A DNA stretch of 45,443 nt from Planctomycetales bacterium (GTDB lineage: Bacteria; Planctomycetota; Planctomycetia; Isosphaerales; Isosphaeraceae): assembly GCA_027449865.1 (NCBI GenBank), contig DAIDKV010000229.1, positions 1-45,443 on the forward strand, read 5' to 3'. Shown in pieces: positions 1-6,627 of the stretch. The number at the start of each line of letters is the position of its first letter. The stretch's first letter is position 1. A model generated the notes under the pieces. It was not told the DNA's origin, did no database searches, and saw only the letters and a program-made list of their open reading frames with translations. The position numbers and the translations under genes were made by a program.

Positions 1-2
1 TC

Positions 3-122
3 AACCCGGCGCGGCCGGGCCGGGTCGAGCCTCGGGTGGTGAAGCGGCGGCCGAAGCAGTACTATCGCATGACCCTGCCCCGATCGGAACTCCGCAATAG
101 GTTGCCGATGAAGGGTTTCTGA
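3..122 (+). CDS. C-terminal tail of a transposase (partial, IS4-type)
   Basis: Only the last 39 codons lie in the window; the frame is open from base 3 and ends at TGA 120-122. The peptide contains RVEPRVVKRRPKQYYRMTLP followed by RSELR. This basic KRRPK...PR tail resembles, from memory, the C-termini of IS4-family transposases common in planctomycete genomes. The catalytic DDE core would lie to the left, outside the window. The inverted repeat expected just after the stop could not be identified without the left end. It could be an intact insertion sequence ending here or a remnant. The family call is by resemblance only. Confidence 0.55.
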   Translation, partial: NPARPGRVEPRVVKRRPKQYYRMTLPRSELRNRLPMKGF

Positions 123-152
123 CTATCTTCGTGGCATTCATGTATGTTTCCT

Positions 153-1355
153 TTATCGTCTTTGTATGTCCCCTTTTTCGTCTTGTCCGGCTGAAGCAAG
201 AGAGCCTCGGCGCGTCTGCCGCCGCAGAACAGAGGCTGCTACCAGCAGGCCAGAGAGGAGCAGGACCAGGCTCGACGGCTCGGGAACCAGTGTGATCGTC
301 ACGATACCGGCTTTCCCAGAATTGCCTCCGCCTGTACCGCCGGCTCCACCGGTTACGAGGATGTGGGAAAGGTCGCCCGAGAAGTCGGCGAGCCCATGCA
401 GGGTCCGAATCGTCACTTGACCTCCGCCGCCGCCGCCGCCGCCCGCGACCCTGAAAGTATTTGGCCCTGGTTTGCTCCAATCTTGCCCCCCATCGCCTCC
501 GACTGCGGTCAGAAGGCCTGACAGCGACACCGAGCGGGCCTCAAGGAGGATGCCGCCCCCGCTGCCACCTCCATAACCGTACCCAGACGTTCCTGACTGA
601 CGCGACCCATCGGCATGAATTTCTCCACTGATCGTCAGCGAGCCGACGGCTCCCAACTCGATCGCGCCGCCGCCCCCGCCACCGATACCATAGCCGCCCC
701 CACCACCGCTGCCCCCCTGGAGCATCTGCGTCAGGTCGCCGTAAGCGTGACCGCCGGAACCGCCGAAGCCGCCGCCAGAACCGCCGAAGCCTCCGCCGCC
801 GCCAGAACCGCCGAAGCCTCCTCCGCCGCCGCCTCCGTAAGTAGGGGGATTGAAGGGCGATCTCAACACATCACCGCCCCCACCACCGCCAGGGCCGCCG
901 CCGGGGCCGCCATTGCCGCCATAACCCGTTTCTCCCCCGATACCGCCGCCCGGGCCACCAAGATTAATAGGAGAACCACCGCTGGAAGTCGGAGTGGAAC
1001 TGCCGCTGACGTCGATGACTCCACCGGCCGCGATCGACGCATTACTGCGCGATAACAGGGCCAGCGGCAACGAGCCGGTTCCTCCGTAGAATTGCTGATT
1101 GCCGGCGACGCTGATCGAATTGAAGTCGAAGACCGCAATGCCGTCGAAGTAAATCCCGGTGATGGTCTTGCCCCCTCCGGTCAAGGTGGGAGCCCCGGAG
1201 GCGCTGGTATTGAAGGTATAGGATCCGGATGCGGTGGGGAACGCCCCCAGCGACGTGAAGTCCAGGGGACTCAGCGGCCCGCCCCGCGCCGTCGGCGTCC
1301 CGATGGCCACGGCCAGGCTGAGCACCACAATCGACAGACGGCTTGATCGCTTCAT
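153..1355 (-). CDS. Glycine-rich PEP-CTERM sorting-domain protein
   Basis: A 400-aa exported protein. The N-terminus MKRSSRLSIVVLSLAVAIG is a signal peptide ending near ATARGG. The middle (about residues 130-330) is dominated by Gly runs such as GGGGGGGFGGSGGGGG with interspersed Ser, Tyr and Asn. The C-terminus has the PEP-CTERM signature VPEPSSLVLLLSGLLVAASV followed by RRQTRR: a Pro-Glu-Pro motif, one membrane helix and a basic cluster. PEP-CTERM proteins are processed by exosortase and sorted to the cell surface, often with exopolysaccharide. About 18 residues follow the basic cluster, which is longer than usual. The ATG at 1355 has GGAG about 7 nt upstream and overlaps the stop of the preceding small gene by 4 nt (ATGA), so it is probably translationally coupled. 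The Gly-rich part is low complexity and does not reveal a function. Confidence 0.82.
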   Translation of the reverse strand: MKRSSRLSIVVLSLAVAIGTPTARGGPLSPLDFTSLGAFPTASGSYTFNTSASGAPTLTGGGKTITGIYFDGIAVFDFNSISVAGNQQFYGGTGSLPLALLSRSNASIAAGGVIDVSGSSTPTSSGGSPINLGGPGGGIGGETGYGGNGGPGGGPGGGGGGDVLRSPFNPPTYGGGGGGGFGGSGGGGGFGGSGGGFGGSGGHAYGDLTQMLQGGSGGGGGYGIGGGGGGAIELGAVGSLTISGEIHADGSRQSGTSGYGYGGGSGGGILLEARSVSLSGLLTAVGGDGGQDWSKPGPNTFRVAGGGGGGGGQVTIRTLHGLADFSGDLSHILVTGGAGGTGGGNSGKAGIVTITLVPEPSSLVLLLSGLLVAASVLRRQTRRGSLASAGQDEKGDIQRR

Positions 1356-1648
1356 GGCCCCACTCCGGAAGGGTAAAAGGGGAACAACGACAGGCGGATC
1401 TTCGACTGGAAAATCGTACATTGCGTGTTCACCCGGACGTACTCTTCGCGTTCGGCCCGCTCGTCGGGGGTCAGCGTGCCCTTTTGAGCTTCCGCGGGGA
1501 GGTCGTCTACTCGCCGCTGGTCCTCGGGGTCGAAGCCGAGCTTGAGGATGGCGCGGGCCAGTTCGGGGGAGAAGTCGGCCCACTCGGGCTTGACGATCCG
1601 TCGCCAGACGGCCGAGGCCGTCTCGCTGGTCGAAGGCGTCTTCTCCAT
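1352..1648 (-). CDS. Small conserved planctomycete protein, function unknown
   Basis: A 98-aa soluble, acidic protein starting MEKTPSTSETASAVWRRIV. It contains ELARAILKLGFDPEDQRR, LTPDERAEREEYVRV and an end resembling FQSKIRLSLF. The pattern (two helices around DLPAEAQKGTLTPDE and a C-terminal QSKxRLSL) resembles small proteins seen repeatedly in planctomycete genomes, often beside HNH nuclease genes; that is recollection and gives no function. The ATG at 1648 is chosen because AAAGGA lies 7 nt upstream; an ATG at 1663 lacks this. The last residues (FPFYPSGVGP) look like a run-on past the usual end, suggesting the original stop was lost. Its stop codon overlaps the start of the PEP-CTERM gene. 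Confidence 0.65.
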   Translation of the reverse strand: MEKTPSTSETASAVWRRIVKPEWADFSPELARAILKLGFDPEDQRRVDDLPAEAQKGTLTPDERAEREEYVRVNTQCTIFQSKIRLSLFPFYPSGVGP

Positions 1649-1810
1649 GTCGCATCCTTTCACGCCTCAGCGTACCACGGGAGACGACCAGGTCGATACT
1701 CGTTGCGTCCTTGCGCCAAGAAGCTCGAAAAAGGAGCGGCCATGACCGCATCCTCCCGGCCGCCGACCGGGACCTCGGCGGCTCGTCCTGATGGGCCTCG
1801 TCGCCGCCGT

Positions 1811-2003
1811 CAGAACGGATTCACCGCGGAGTCAAAGCCCGGCCGAGCCGCATCCCATTCAGAACGGATTCACCACAAAGTCGCAGCGCGGCCGGGCCGT
1901 ATCCCATCAGAACGGATTCACCACAGAGTCACGGCACGGCCGAGCCGTATCCCATCAGAACGGATTCACCACAGAGTCACAGAGGGCACAGAGGACACAG
2001 AGA
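1811..2003. repeat. Four tandem copies of a 48-49 bp unit
   Basis: Copies begin at 1811, 1860, 1908 and 1956, each opening with CAGAACGGATTCACC. The body is ACAGAGTCACGGCACGGCCG followed by AGCCGTATCCCAT, with a few substitutions per copy. The last copy runs into CACAGAGGGCACAGAGGACA and CAGAGATGAAG. The TTCACCACAGAG...CACAGAGGACACAGAG core resembles a repeat scattered in intergenic DNA of several bacterial phyla and often mis-annotated as short proteins; that comparison is from memory. Confidence 0.85.
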
Positions 2004-2330
2004 TGAAGAAATTTCTAGTACATTTCGTGAAAAATGGTTGGGTGATTTGCAGTGATGTGATTGGGCGGCGTACAAGATTCTAAGGTAGTCGTACAGAGAA
2101 CCCATCAGGAGGCTCGGTTGGCCTCCCACCTCTCTGGCTCCAGGTCTCGGGGGTTGGGGTCGATTCGACCTCATCCTTCAGTCCCTCGATCCGGGACGGG
2201 GAACCTGAAAATCCATCAAGGGGCAAGGTTGGCTCCGTTCTCGCACCCAGCGACTTCGTGAGACACAGTCCTGTTTCTCTCGCGAGACTGCTTGCGGACC
2301 CGGACGAACTGAGATAGATTTGGAAAGTCG

Positions 2331-2352
2331 GTTGCGCCGATCAGGGCGCAAC
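2331..2352. promoter_or_regulatory. Stem-loop upstream of the small secreted protein
   Basis: GTTGCGCC (2331-2338) and GGCGCAAC (2345-2352) form a perfect 8-bp stem with a 6-nt loop. The flanks GGAAAG (left) and CTTTCC (right) could extend it with an internal bulge. No T-run follows, so a simple intrinsic terminator is not supported. It lies about 60 bp before the start at 2416. Confidence 0.4.
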
Positions 2353-2415
2353 TTTCCCCGTCGATTCGTATCGCTCAACCAGGCTTGTTCCGTGTCGTCG
2401 ATTTGATGGGTGGCC

Positions 2416-2856
2416 ATGCTGTTGCGTCGCCGTGATCGCGGGGCCGGTTGTCGGGCATCCCTCTGGATGATGCTCGCGATCGGTGCTGCGCTCGCCTCGA
2501 CCGAAGCCAGGGCCGGTTGTAGCCATCCCTGGGTCAGGTCCAGCACCACGCCCCCCTCGCTGGAACGCCTCTCCATCTTCGAGCTCGACCAGCCAGGTGC
2601 AACGGCCCATCCCATCTCGCCCGACAATCGCCGCTCGCCCTGCGCTCGCGGGGAGTGCTCTGAGTCTCCAACTCAACCCGATCGCAACGGTATCACCCTC
2701 GCCGAACGGGTCGAACTCTGGGGCGACCTGCCCCCGCCCACTCAACCGCTCGTCCCGTCCCTCTCGCCGTTCCGCGAATCCGTCGAGGAGTCGAGGCCAG
2801 CACGCATCCCATTCCCGATCGAACGCCCACCCCGGTCCCTCCTCGGCACGCGCTGA
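2416..2856 (+). CDS. Small secreted protein of unknown function
   Basis: A 146-aa product starting MLLRRRDRGAGCRASLWMML. The start is Arg-rich, then hydrophobic (LWMMLAIGAALAS), then TEARAGC, which is a typical signal peptide with a likely AxA cleavage. The mature part begins CSHPWVRS and includes SIFELDQPG, SPCARGECSE, ERVELWGDLPPP and a Pro-rich tail ERPPRSLLGTR. I recall similar short proteins with GCSHPWV and WGDLPPP in Isosphaeraceae but know no function. A GTG six bases upstream is an alternative start; neither has a strong Shine-Dalgarno sequence. Several overlapping frames on the other strand are open here, so coding status is moderate. Confidence 0.55.
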   Translation: MLLRRRDRGAGCRASLWMMLAIGAALASTEARAGCSHPWVRSSTTPPSLERLSIFELDQPGATAHPISPDNRRSPCARGECSESPTQPDRNGITLAERVELWGDLPPPTQPLVPSLSPFRESVEESRPARIPFPIERPPRSLLGTR

Positions 2857-3014
2857 GTTGCTCTTCGCCCCAGAGACCGGCTGCCCCAGCGCGCTCCGCG
2901 CGACCTGGGCCCATACGCCGATTCGACCGGCGGCGGCGGTATCCATCCAGTGACCCGACGGCCCCCCACGCCGCTCGGCCGTGCCACGGTCGGCCGCGGG
3001 ACCACGTCGGCCGG

Positions 3015-3020
3015 TATAAT
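3015..3020 (+). promoter_or_regulatory. Possible -10 element TATAAT
   Basis: A perfect TATAAT lies 99 bp before the DUF1559 start at 3119, within very GC-rich DNA. The hexamer 17 bp upstream (GGCCGC) does not match a -35 box, so this is only half a sigma-70 promoter. It is the natural place for the promoter of the five-gene efflux operon. Confidence 0.35.
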
Positions 3021-3118
3021 TCCTGGCCATACCCGATCACGCCAACGACGTGGCGACGCACGCCCCGTTCACCTATCCGTCAGCCTCTCGATAGATGCCT
3101 GAATCGAAGGGAAATTCC

Positions 3119-4171
3119 ATGAAGAAGTTGCGGAGCGGATTCACGCTGATCGAATTGCTCGTCGTCATCGCGATCATCGCCGTTTTGATTGCCCTGCTCT
3201 TGCCCGCGGTCCAGGCGGCCCGCGAGGCCGCCCGTCGAGCCCAGTGCACCAACAATCTCAAGCAGATTGGCCTGGCCTGTCACAATTATCTGACCGCCTT
3301 CCACTGCCTCCCCTTCGGCAAGGGAGCCAGCTACAACCTCGTCGTGCCCGGAACCGTCTACTACGCCCGATGGTCCGCCCATAGTCAGCTCTTGATGTAT
3401 ATCGAGCAGGGAACACTGTTCAATAGCATCAATTTCGCCCAGGCGCCCGAGACGCCCGGCATGGCGGGCGACGTGCCGTTCATGCCGCCGTTTCAGAACA
3501 CGAACCGGGCGAACGCGACGGCGTCGCGGGTGCAGGTGGCGACCTTTCTCTGCCCGACCGACGGCGCACCACCCACTCCCGGCTGGCCCGGGGCCAATAA
3601 CTATCTGGGCAACATGGAGACCTGGGCCTGCGACCTCGGCGACAGCAATCGATCCACCGTCGACCCCACCACCACGCCCCACGGGATTTTCTATTACTGG
3701 AGCTCGGTGAAACTGGCGAGCATCACCGACGGCACAAGCAATACCGCGTTCTTCAGCGAGAAGCTTCGCGGGACCGGAATGCGCGACGCGGACGCCCGAT
3801 CCGACTCGCTCATCATGTCGTCGCCGACCTCGATGAACGCCACCTATCAAACCTGCACCAGCACGCCGACGACCGCACTCCGGCTCACCCACGCTCAGGG
3901 CGCGAGCTGGGTCATGGGCGAGATGTGCTGCACCCAGTACAACCACGTCTCGACGCCGAATAAAAAGACCTGCGCGGGGCTCGGCTTCGCCGACAACAAC
4001 ATGGTGAACATGCCCATGCAGGTCCCACCGTCGAGCAATCATCCGGGCGGGGTGAATGTTCTGTTTGGCGACGGCAGCGTCAAGTTCCTCAAGGACACCG
4101 TCTCGCTGATCTCCTGGCGGGCCGTGGGGACGCGAGACGGCGGCGAGACCATCTCCTCGGATTCCTATTGA
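3119..4171 (+). CDS. DUF1559 domain protein with type II pseudopilin N-terminus
   Basis: 350 aa. The N-terminus carries the prepilin cleavage/methylation motif [20 protein letters not shown], the membrane helix of type II secretion pseudopilins, followed by the DUF1559 signature [20 protein letters not shown] and [11 protein letters not shown]. Near the end, [18 protein letters not shown] and the final SDSY are also typical. DUF1559 proteins are hugely expanded in planctomycetes and are probably exported surface or periplasmic proteins of unknown role. The ATG at 3119 has AAGGGA 6-7 nt upstream; an upstream in-frame ATG at 3095 is less likely. Here it heads a metal-efflux-type operon, with the next gene 17 bp downstream. 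Confidence 0.93.
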   Translation: MKKLRSGFTLIELLVVIAIIAVLIALLLPAVQAAREAARRAQCTNNLKQIGLACHNYLTAFHCLPFGKGASYNLVVPGTVYYARWSAHSQLLMYIEQGTLFNSINFAQAPETPGMAGDVPFMPPFQNTNRANATASRVQVATFLCPTDGAPPTPGWPGANNYLGNMETWACDLGDSNRSTVDPTTTPHGIFYYWSSVKLASITDGTSNTAFFSEKLRGTGMRDADARSDSLIMSSPTSMNATYQTCTSTPTTALRLTHAQGASWVMGEMCCTQYNHVSTPNKKTCAGLGFADNNMVNMPMQVPPSSNHPGGVNVLFGDGSVKFLKDTVSLISWRAVGTRDGGETISSDSY

Positions 4172-4188
4172 TGATGAGGTGCTTGAAC

Positions 4189-4653
4189 ATGCAAGTGAAC
4201 CACAAGAAACGAGCACTCGCGATGCTGGCCGTTTCGGCGAGCCTTCTCCTGGCGGCGAGCGGGTGCGGCGATGCGAGGAGTGAGGCTCTTCCCTCCGACG
4301 AATCCGCCCGGACCGCGCTCGAGGCGGCCCTCTCGTCCTGGCGCGACGGCAAGAAGCCCGGACCGATCGCCGGCGCCTCGACCTCGGCGGAGATCCATGA
4401 CTCCCGATGGAGCCTCGGCGATCGCCTCGCGTCGTACGAAATTCTGGGCGAGGAAAAGAACGGCGCGGAGATGAAATTCAACGTCCGGCTCACGCTGTCC
4501 CAGCCGGCCGGCGTCCGCGAGGTGCAGTATTACGTTCTCGGCCGCGATCCGGTGATGATCTTCCGCGACGAGGATTACGCCCGGAATATCAACATGGATA
4601 ACGGCCCGAGTCTCAACGGGGGTGGGAATGCGAGGAAACGGCGGTCGCGGTGA
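4189..4653 (+). CDS. Small lipoprotein A of a paralogous pair
   Basis: 154 aa. MQVNHKKRALAMLAVSASLL is a signal peptide ending in a lipobox AASGC (Cys26), so the product is probably lipid-anchored. The mature part has ARTALEAALSSWRDG, a central GDRLASYEILGEEK and YYVLGRDPVMIFRDEDY. It aligns by eye with the next gene: ARTALEAALSSW/ARRAVENALGEW and YYVLGRDPVMIFRDEDY/YYVFGAEPIWVYRAEDF. No known family was recognised. ATG 4189 is preceded by GAGG at 9 nt; ATG 4171, overlapping the DUF1559 stop as TGATG, is the alternative. It overlaps the next gene by 26 bp. Its position before a CusBA-like pump suggests a periplasmic accessory role. Confidence 0.85.
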   Translation: MQVNHKKRALAMLAVSASLLLAASGCGDARSEALPSDESARTALEAALSSWRDGKKPGPIAGASTSAEIHDSRWSLGDRLASYEILGEEKNGAEMKFNVRLTLSQPAGVREVQYYVLGRDPVMIFRDEDYARNINMDNGPSLNGGGNARKRRSR

Positions 4654-5092
4654 GATCCGAGCCTGGCTCGTCGCCTCCCTGGCGATGCTCGCCCCGTCGT
4701 GTGAACCGGGGCCGCGTCCCGAGGCGCCGAGCTTGCTGCCCGAGCCGGGTGCCGCTCGCCGGGCCGTCGAGAACGCCCTGGGAGAATGGAAGGCCTCGCC
4801 CGAAACGGATCTGTCGGCGCCCGGGCGATCGCTGATCTTTGTCGACCGTCAGCGAGCGCCCGGCCAGCGTCTTGTCGGGTACGTCGTCCTGGGTCAGTCG
4901 GAGGTGGACAACTGTCGGCGGTTTGTCGTCCGGCTCTCGCTCGAAGGGCCGGAGGAGACGGCACTCGCGGCCTATTACGTCTTCGGCGCGGAACCGATCT
5001 GGGTCTATCGCGCCGAGGATTTCGAGATGATGATGCACATGGATATGGCCCCCGACGATCCGCCCGCGCCGGCCGGTGCCCGAGGAGGTTGA
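4628..5092 (+). CDS. Small lipoprotein B of a paralogous pair
   Basis: Also exactly 154 aa. MRGNGGRGEIRAWLVASLAM leads to a lipobox LAPSC (Cys25). The mature domain shares the order helix (ARRAVENALGEWK), GQRLVGYVVLGQSE, RRFVVRLSLEGP and YYVFGAEPIWVYRAEDFEMM with lipoprotein A, which indicates tandem duplication followed by divergence. The C-terminus EMMMHMDMAPDDPP is Met/His-rich, which could bind soft metals such as Cu(I); that is inference. ATG 4628 lies inside the end of the upstream gene. The adaptor gene starts 3-6 bp after this stop, so all are probably one transcript. Confidence 0.83.
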   Translation: MRGNGGRGEIRAWLVASLAMLAPSCEPGPRPEAPSLLPEPGAARRAVENALGEWKASPETDLSAPGRSLIFVDRQRAPGQRLVGYVVLGQSEVDNCRRFVVRLSLEGPEETALAAYYVFGAEPIWVYRAEDFEMMMHMDMAPDDPPAPAGARGG

Positions 5093-5097
5093 ACGTG

Positions 5098-6627
5098 ATG
5101 CCGGGCAATCGAGGAGTGAGGGCCCGCGCGGTCGGGTCGTGGGTGCGGTCGGCCTTTCGGTTGGCGGAGGTCCGGCTCCGGATTCCGATTGTGCTGGTGG
5201 CCGCCGCGGTGGTTGTCGGCCGATGGGAATCGATTCGTAATCACTGGGATCGGTTCACCCGGGGCGTTGCCGTCGAGGAACTTGCGAAGCGGCCCGTTTC
5301 GAGCGATACCGAGTATTTCTGTCCGATGGACCCCGGAGTCGTCTCGAATGGGCCGGGACGGTGCGGCGTCTGCAACATGGGGCTCGTCCGGCGGTTTCGG
5401 GGCGAGGCGGTGATGCTCCCGGATGGAGTTGTCGCGCGGATGCAGCTTTCGCCCTATCGCATTCAGCTCGCGGGCGTACGAACCTCGCCCCTGGGCCACC
5501 TCCCGCTGGAGCGGGAATGGCGAGCCTCGGCGGTCGCCTCACGATCGGGCGAGGGGGTGGTGGCCACCGCCGACCTCCCGGCGCGACGGGTCGCGTGGAT
5601 CGAGGAAGGCCAGGCGGTCGAGGTCTCGTCCGACGACCTTCCCGGCCAGGTTCCACTCGCCGGTCGAATTCGCTCGATCGCCCGCGAATCCGACGATGGC
5701 CGCGAACTGGCCCGCGTCGTCGTCGCGATCGAGAATCCGCCCCAGGCGCTTCGCGGTGGGATGATCGTCGGGCTGAGGTTCCGCGTCGCGGTGGCGGAAC
5801 TCGATCCGTTCCGCGATCAGCCGCGCCAACCCTCCTCCTTGAAGCCGGGAGAACCCAGCCGCATTTACTTATGCCATAATCATCCGGAGACGATCGCCCT
5901 GAGTCCGGGTCACTGTCCGGTGGACGGCAACCCTCGGATGCCGGCCAGGCTCGACCCGCTCGATCGAGTTCGGTGGTGGTGCCCGATGCATCCGGACGTT
6001 CAGACCGAGACGCCTGGCGCCTCGTGCGAAAAATGCGGCGGAATGGCGTTGAAGCCCCGGATCGTCCATTACGCGCCGGAGGGTCAGGTGCTCGCCGTTC
6101 CTCAATCGGCGGTCATCGACACGGGCGATCGGAAGGTTGTTTTCGTCGAGGGGATGCCCGGAATGTTCGATGGGATCGAGGTGAGGCTCGGTCCGAGGTG
6201 CGGCGACTTTTATCCGGTGATCGGCGGGCTGGAACCTGGCCAGGCGGTTGTGATCTCGGGCGCCTTTTTACTCGACGCCGAAACCCGGCTCAATCCGGCG
6301 CTCGCTTCCACCTACTTCGGCGCTGGCGGGAGCCGCCGTGCGACCGCCGGGCCGAATCCCGAGGAGGCATCCGACGACCCGATCGCGATGCTCGCGCCGG
6401 CGGACCGCCTGATGGCGCGTCGGCAGCGCACGTGCCCCGTGACCGGAAAGGAACTGGGCTCGATGGGGACGCCGGAGCGACTCGTTATCTCGGGTCGGAC
6501 GGTGTTCCTGTGCTGCTCCGGTTGCGAGGCGAAACTGCGTCGCGAGCCGGGGAAGTATCTGTCGAAGCTCTCGGCGCCGGCCGCTGATTCCCAGGGGCAG
6601 CGTCCCGAGGCGAGAGGGTCGAAATGA
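5098..6627 (+). CDS. CusB-like RND adaptor with four Cys-rich metal-binding modules
   Basis: 509 aa. One N-terminal membrane segment (RIPIVLVAAAVVVG), then heavy-metal-binding-domain modules: YFCPMDPGVVSNGPGRCGVC (about 73-96), YLCHNHPETIALSPGHCPVD (about 257-282) and WWCPMHPDVQTETPGASCEKC (about 293-321). A YHS/TRASH-like CPVTGKELG...FLCCSGCEAKL (about 446-490) follows near the C-terminus. Between them lie barrel-type segments (RVAWIEEGQAVEV; VPQSAVIDTGDRKVVFVEG; GLEPGQAVVISGAFLLDAE) like those of CusB-family periplasmic adaptors. I see no alpha-helical hairpin, so docking to a TolC channel may differ from CusB. GGAGG precedes GTG 5095/ATG 5098. The end overlaps the pump gene by 4 nt (ATGA). 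Metal specificity (Cu/Ag versus Zn/Co) cannot be read from sequence. Confidence 0.85.
   Translation: MPGNRGVRARAVGSWVRSAFRLAEVRLRIPIVLVAAAVVVGRWESIRNHWDRFTRGVAVEELAKRPVSSDTEYFCPMDPGVVSNGPGRCGVCNMGLVRRFRGEAVMLPDGVVARMQLSPYRIQLAGVRTSPLGHLPLEREWRASAVASRSGEGVVATADLPARRVAWIEEGQAVEVSSDDLPGQVPLAGRIRSIARESDDGRELARVVVAIENPPQALRGGMIVGLRFRVAVAELDPFRDQPRQPSSLKPGEPSRIYLCHNHPETIALSPGHCPVDGNPRMPARLDPLDRVRWWCPMHPDVQTETPGASCEKCGGMALKPRIVHYAPEGQVLAVPQSAVIDTGDRKVVFVEGMPGMFDGIEVRLGPRCGDFYPVIGGLEPGQAVVISGAFLLDAETRLNPALASTYFGAGGSRRATAGPNPEEASDDPIAMLAPADRLMARRQRTCPVTGKELGSMGTPERLVISGRTVFLCCSGCEAKLRREPGKYLSKLSAPAADSQGQRPEARGSK

Larger units (their letters stand above)
1649..2415. other. Gene-poor stretch with tandem repeat and stem-loop
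   Basis: Between the small gene at 1352-1648 (-) and the secreted protein at 2416 (+) I see no convincing gene. The stretch holds the 48-49 bp tandem repeat at 1811-2003, a short AT-richer part near 2004-2090, and a stem-loop at 2331-2352. Open frames here are Arg/Pro/Ser-rich on both strands with no recognisable motif. Confidence 0.6.

Noticed and set aside
1-480. Minus-strand Arg-rich frame at the left edge
   Set aside because: Opposite the transposase tail and the Gly-rich gene; no recognisable content.
1811-2003. CRISPR array
   Set aside because: Units are contiguous 48-49 bp repeats without unique spacers, and no cas genes are present.
2178-3061. Several minus-strand frames opposite the small secreted protein
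   Set aside because: Arg/Gly/Pro-rich with no signal or motif; the plus-strand frame has a proper signal peptide.
4786-5097. N-terminal extension of the CusB-like adaptor
   Set aside because: Overlaps lipoprotein B out of frame; GGAGG before GTG 5095/ATG 5098 and the membrane segment fix the start.
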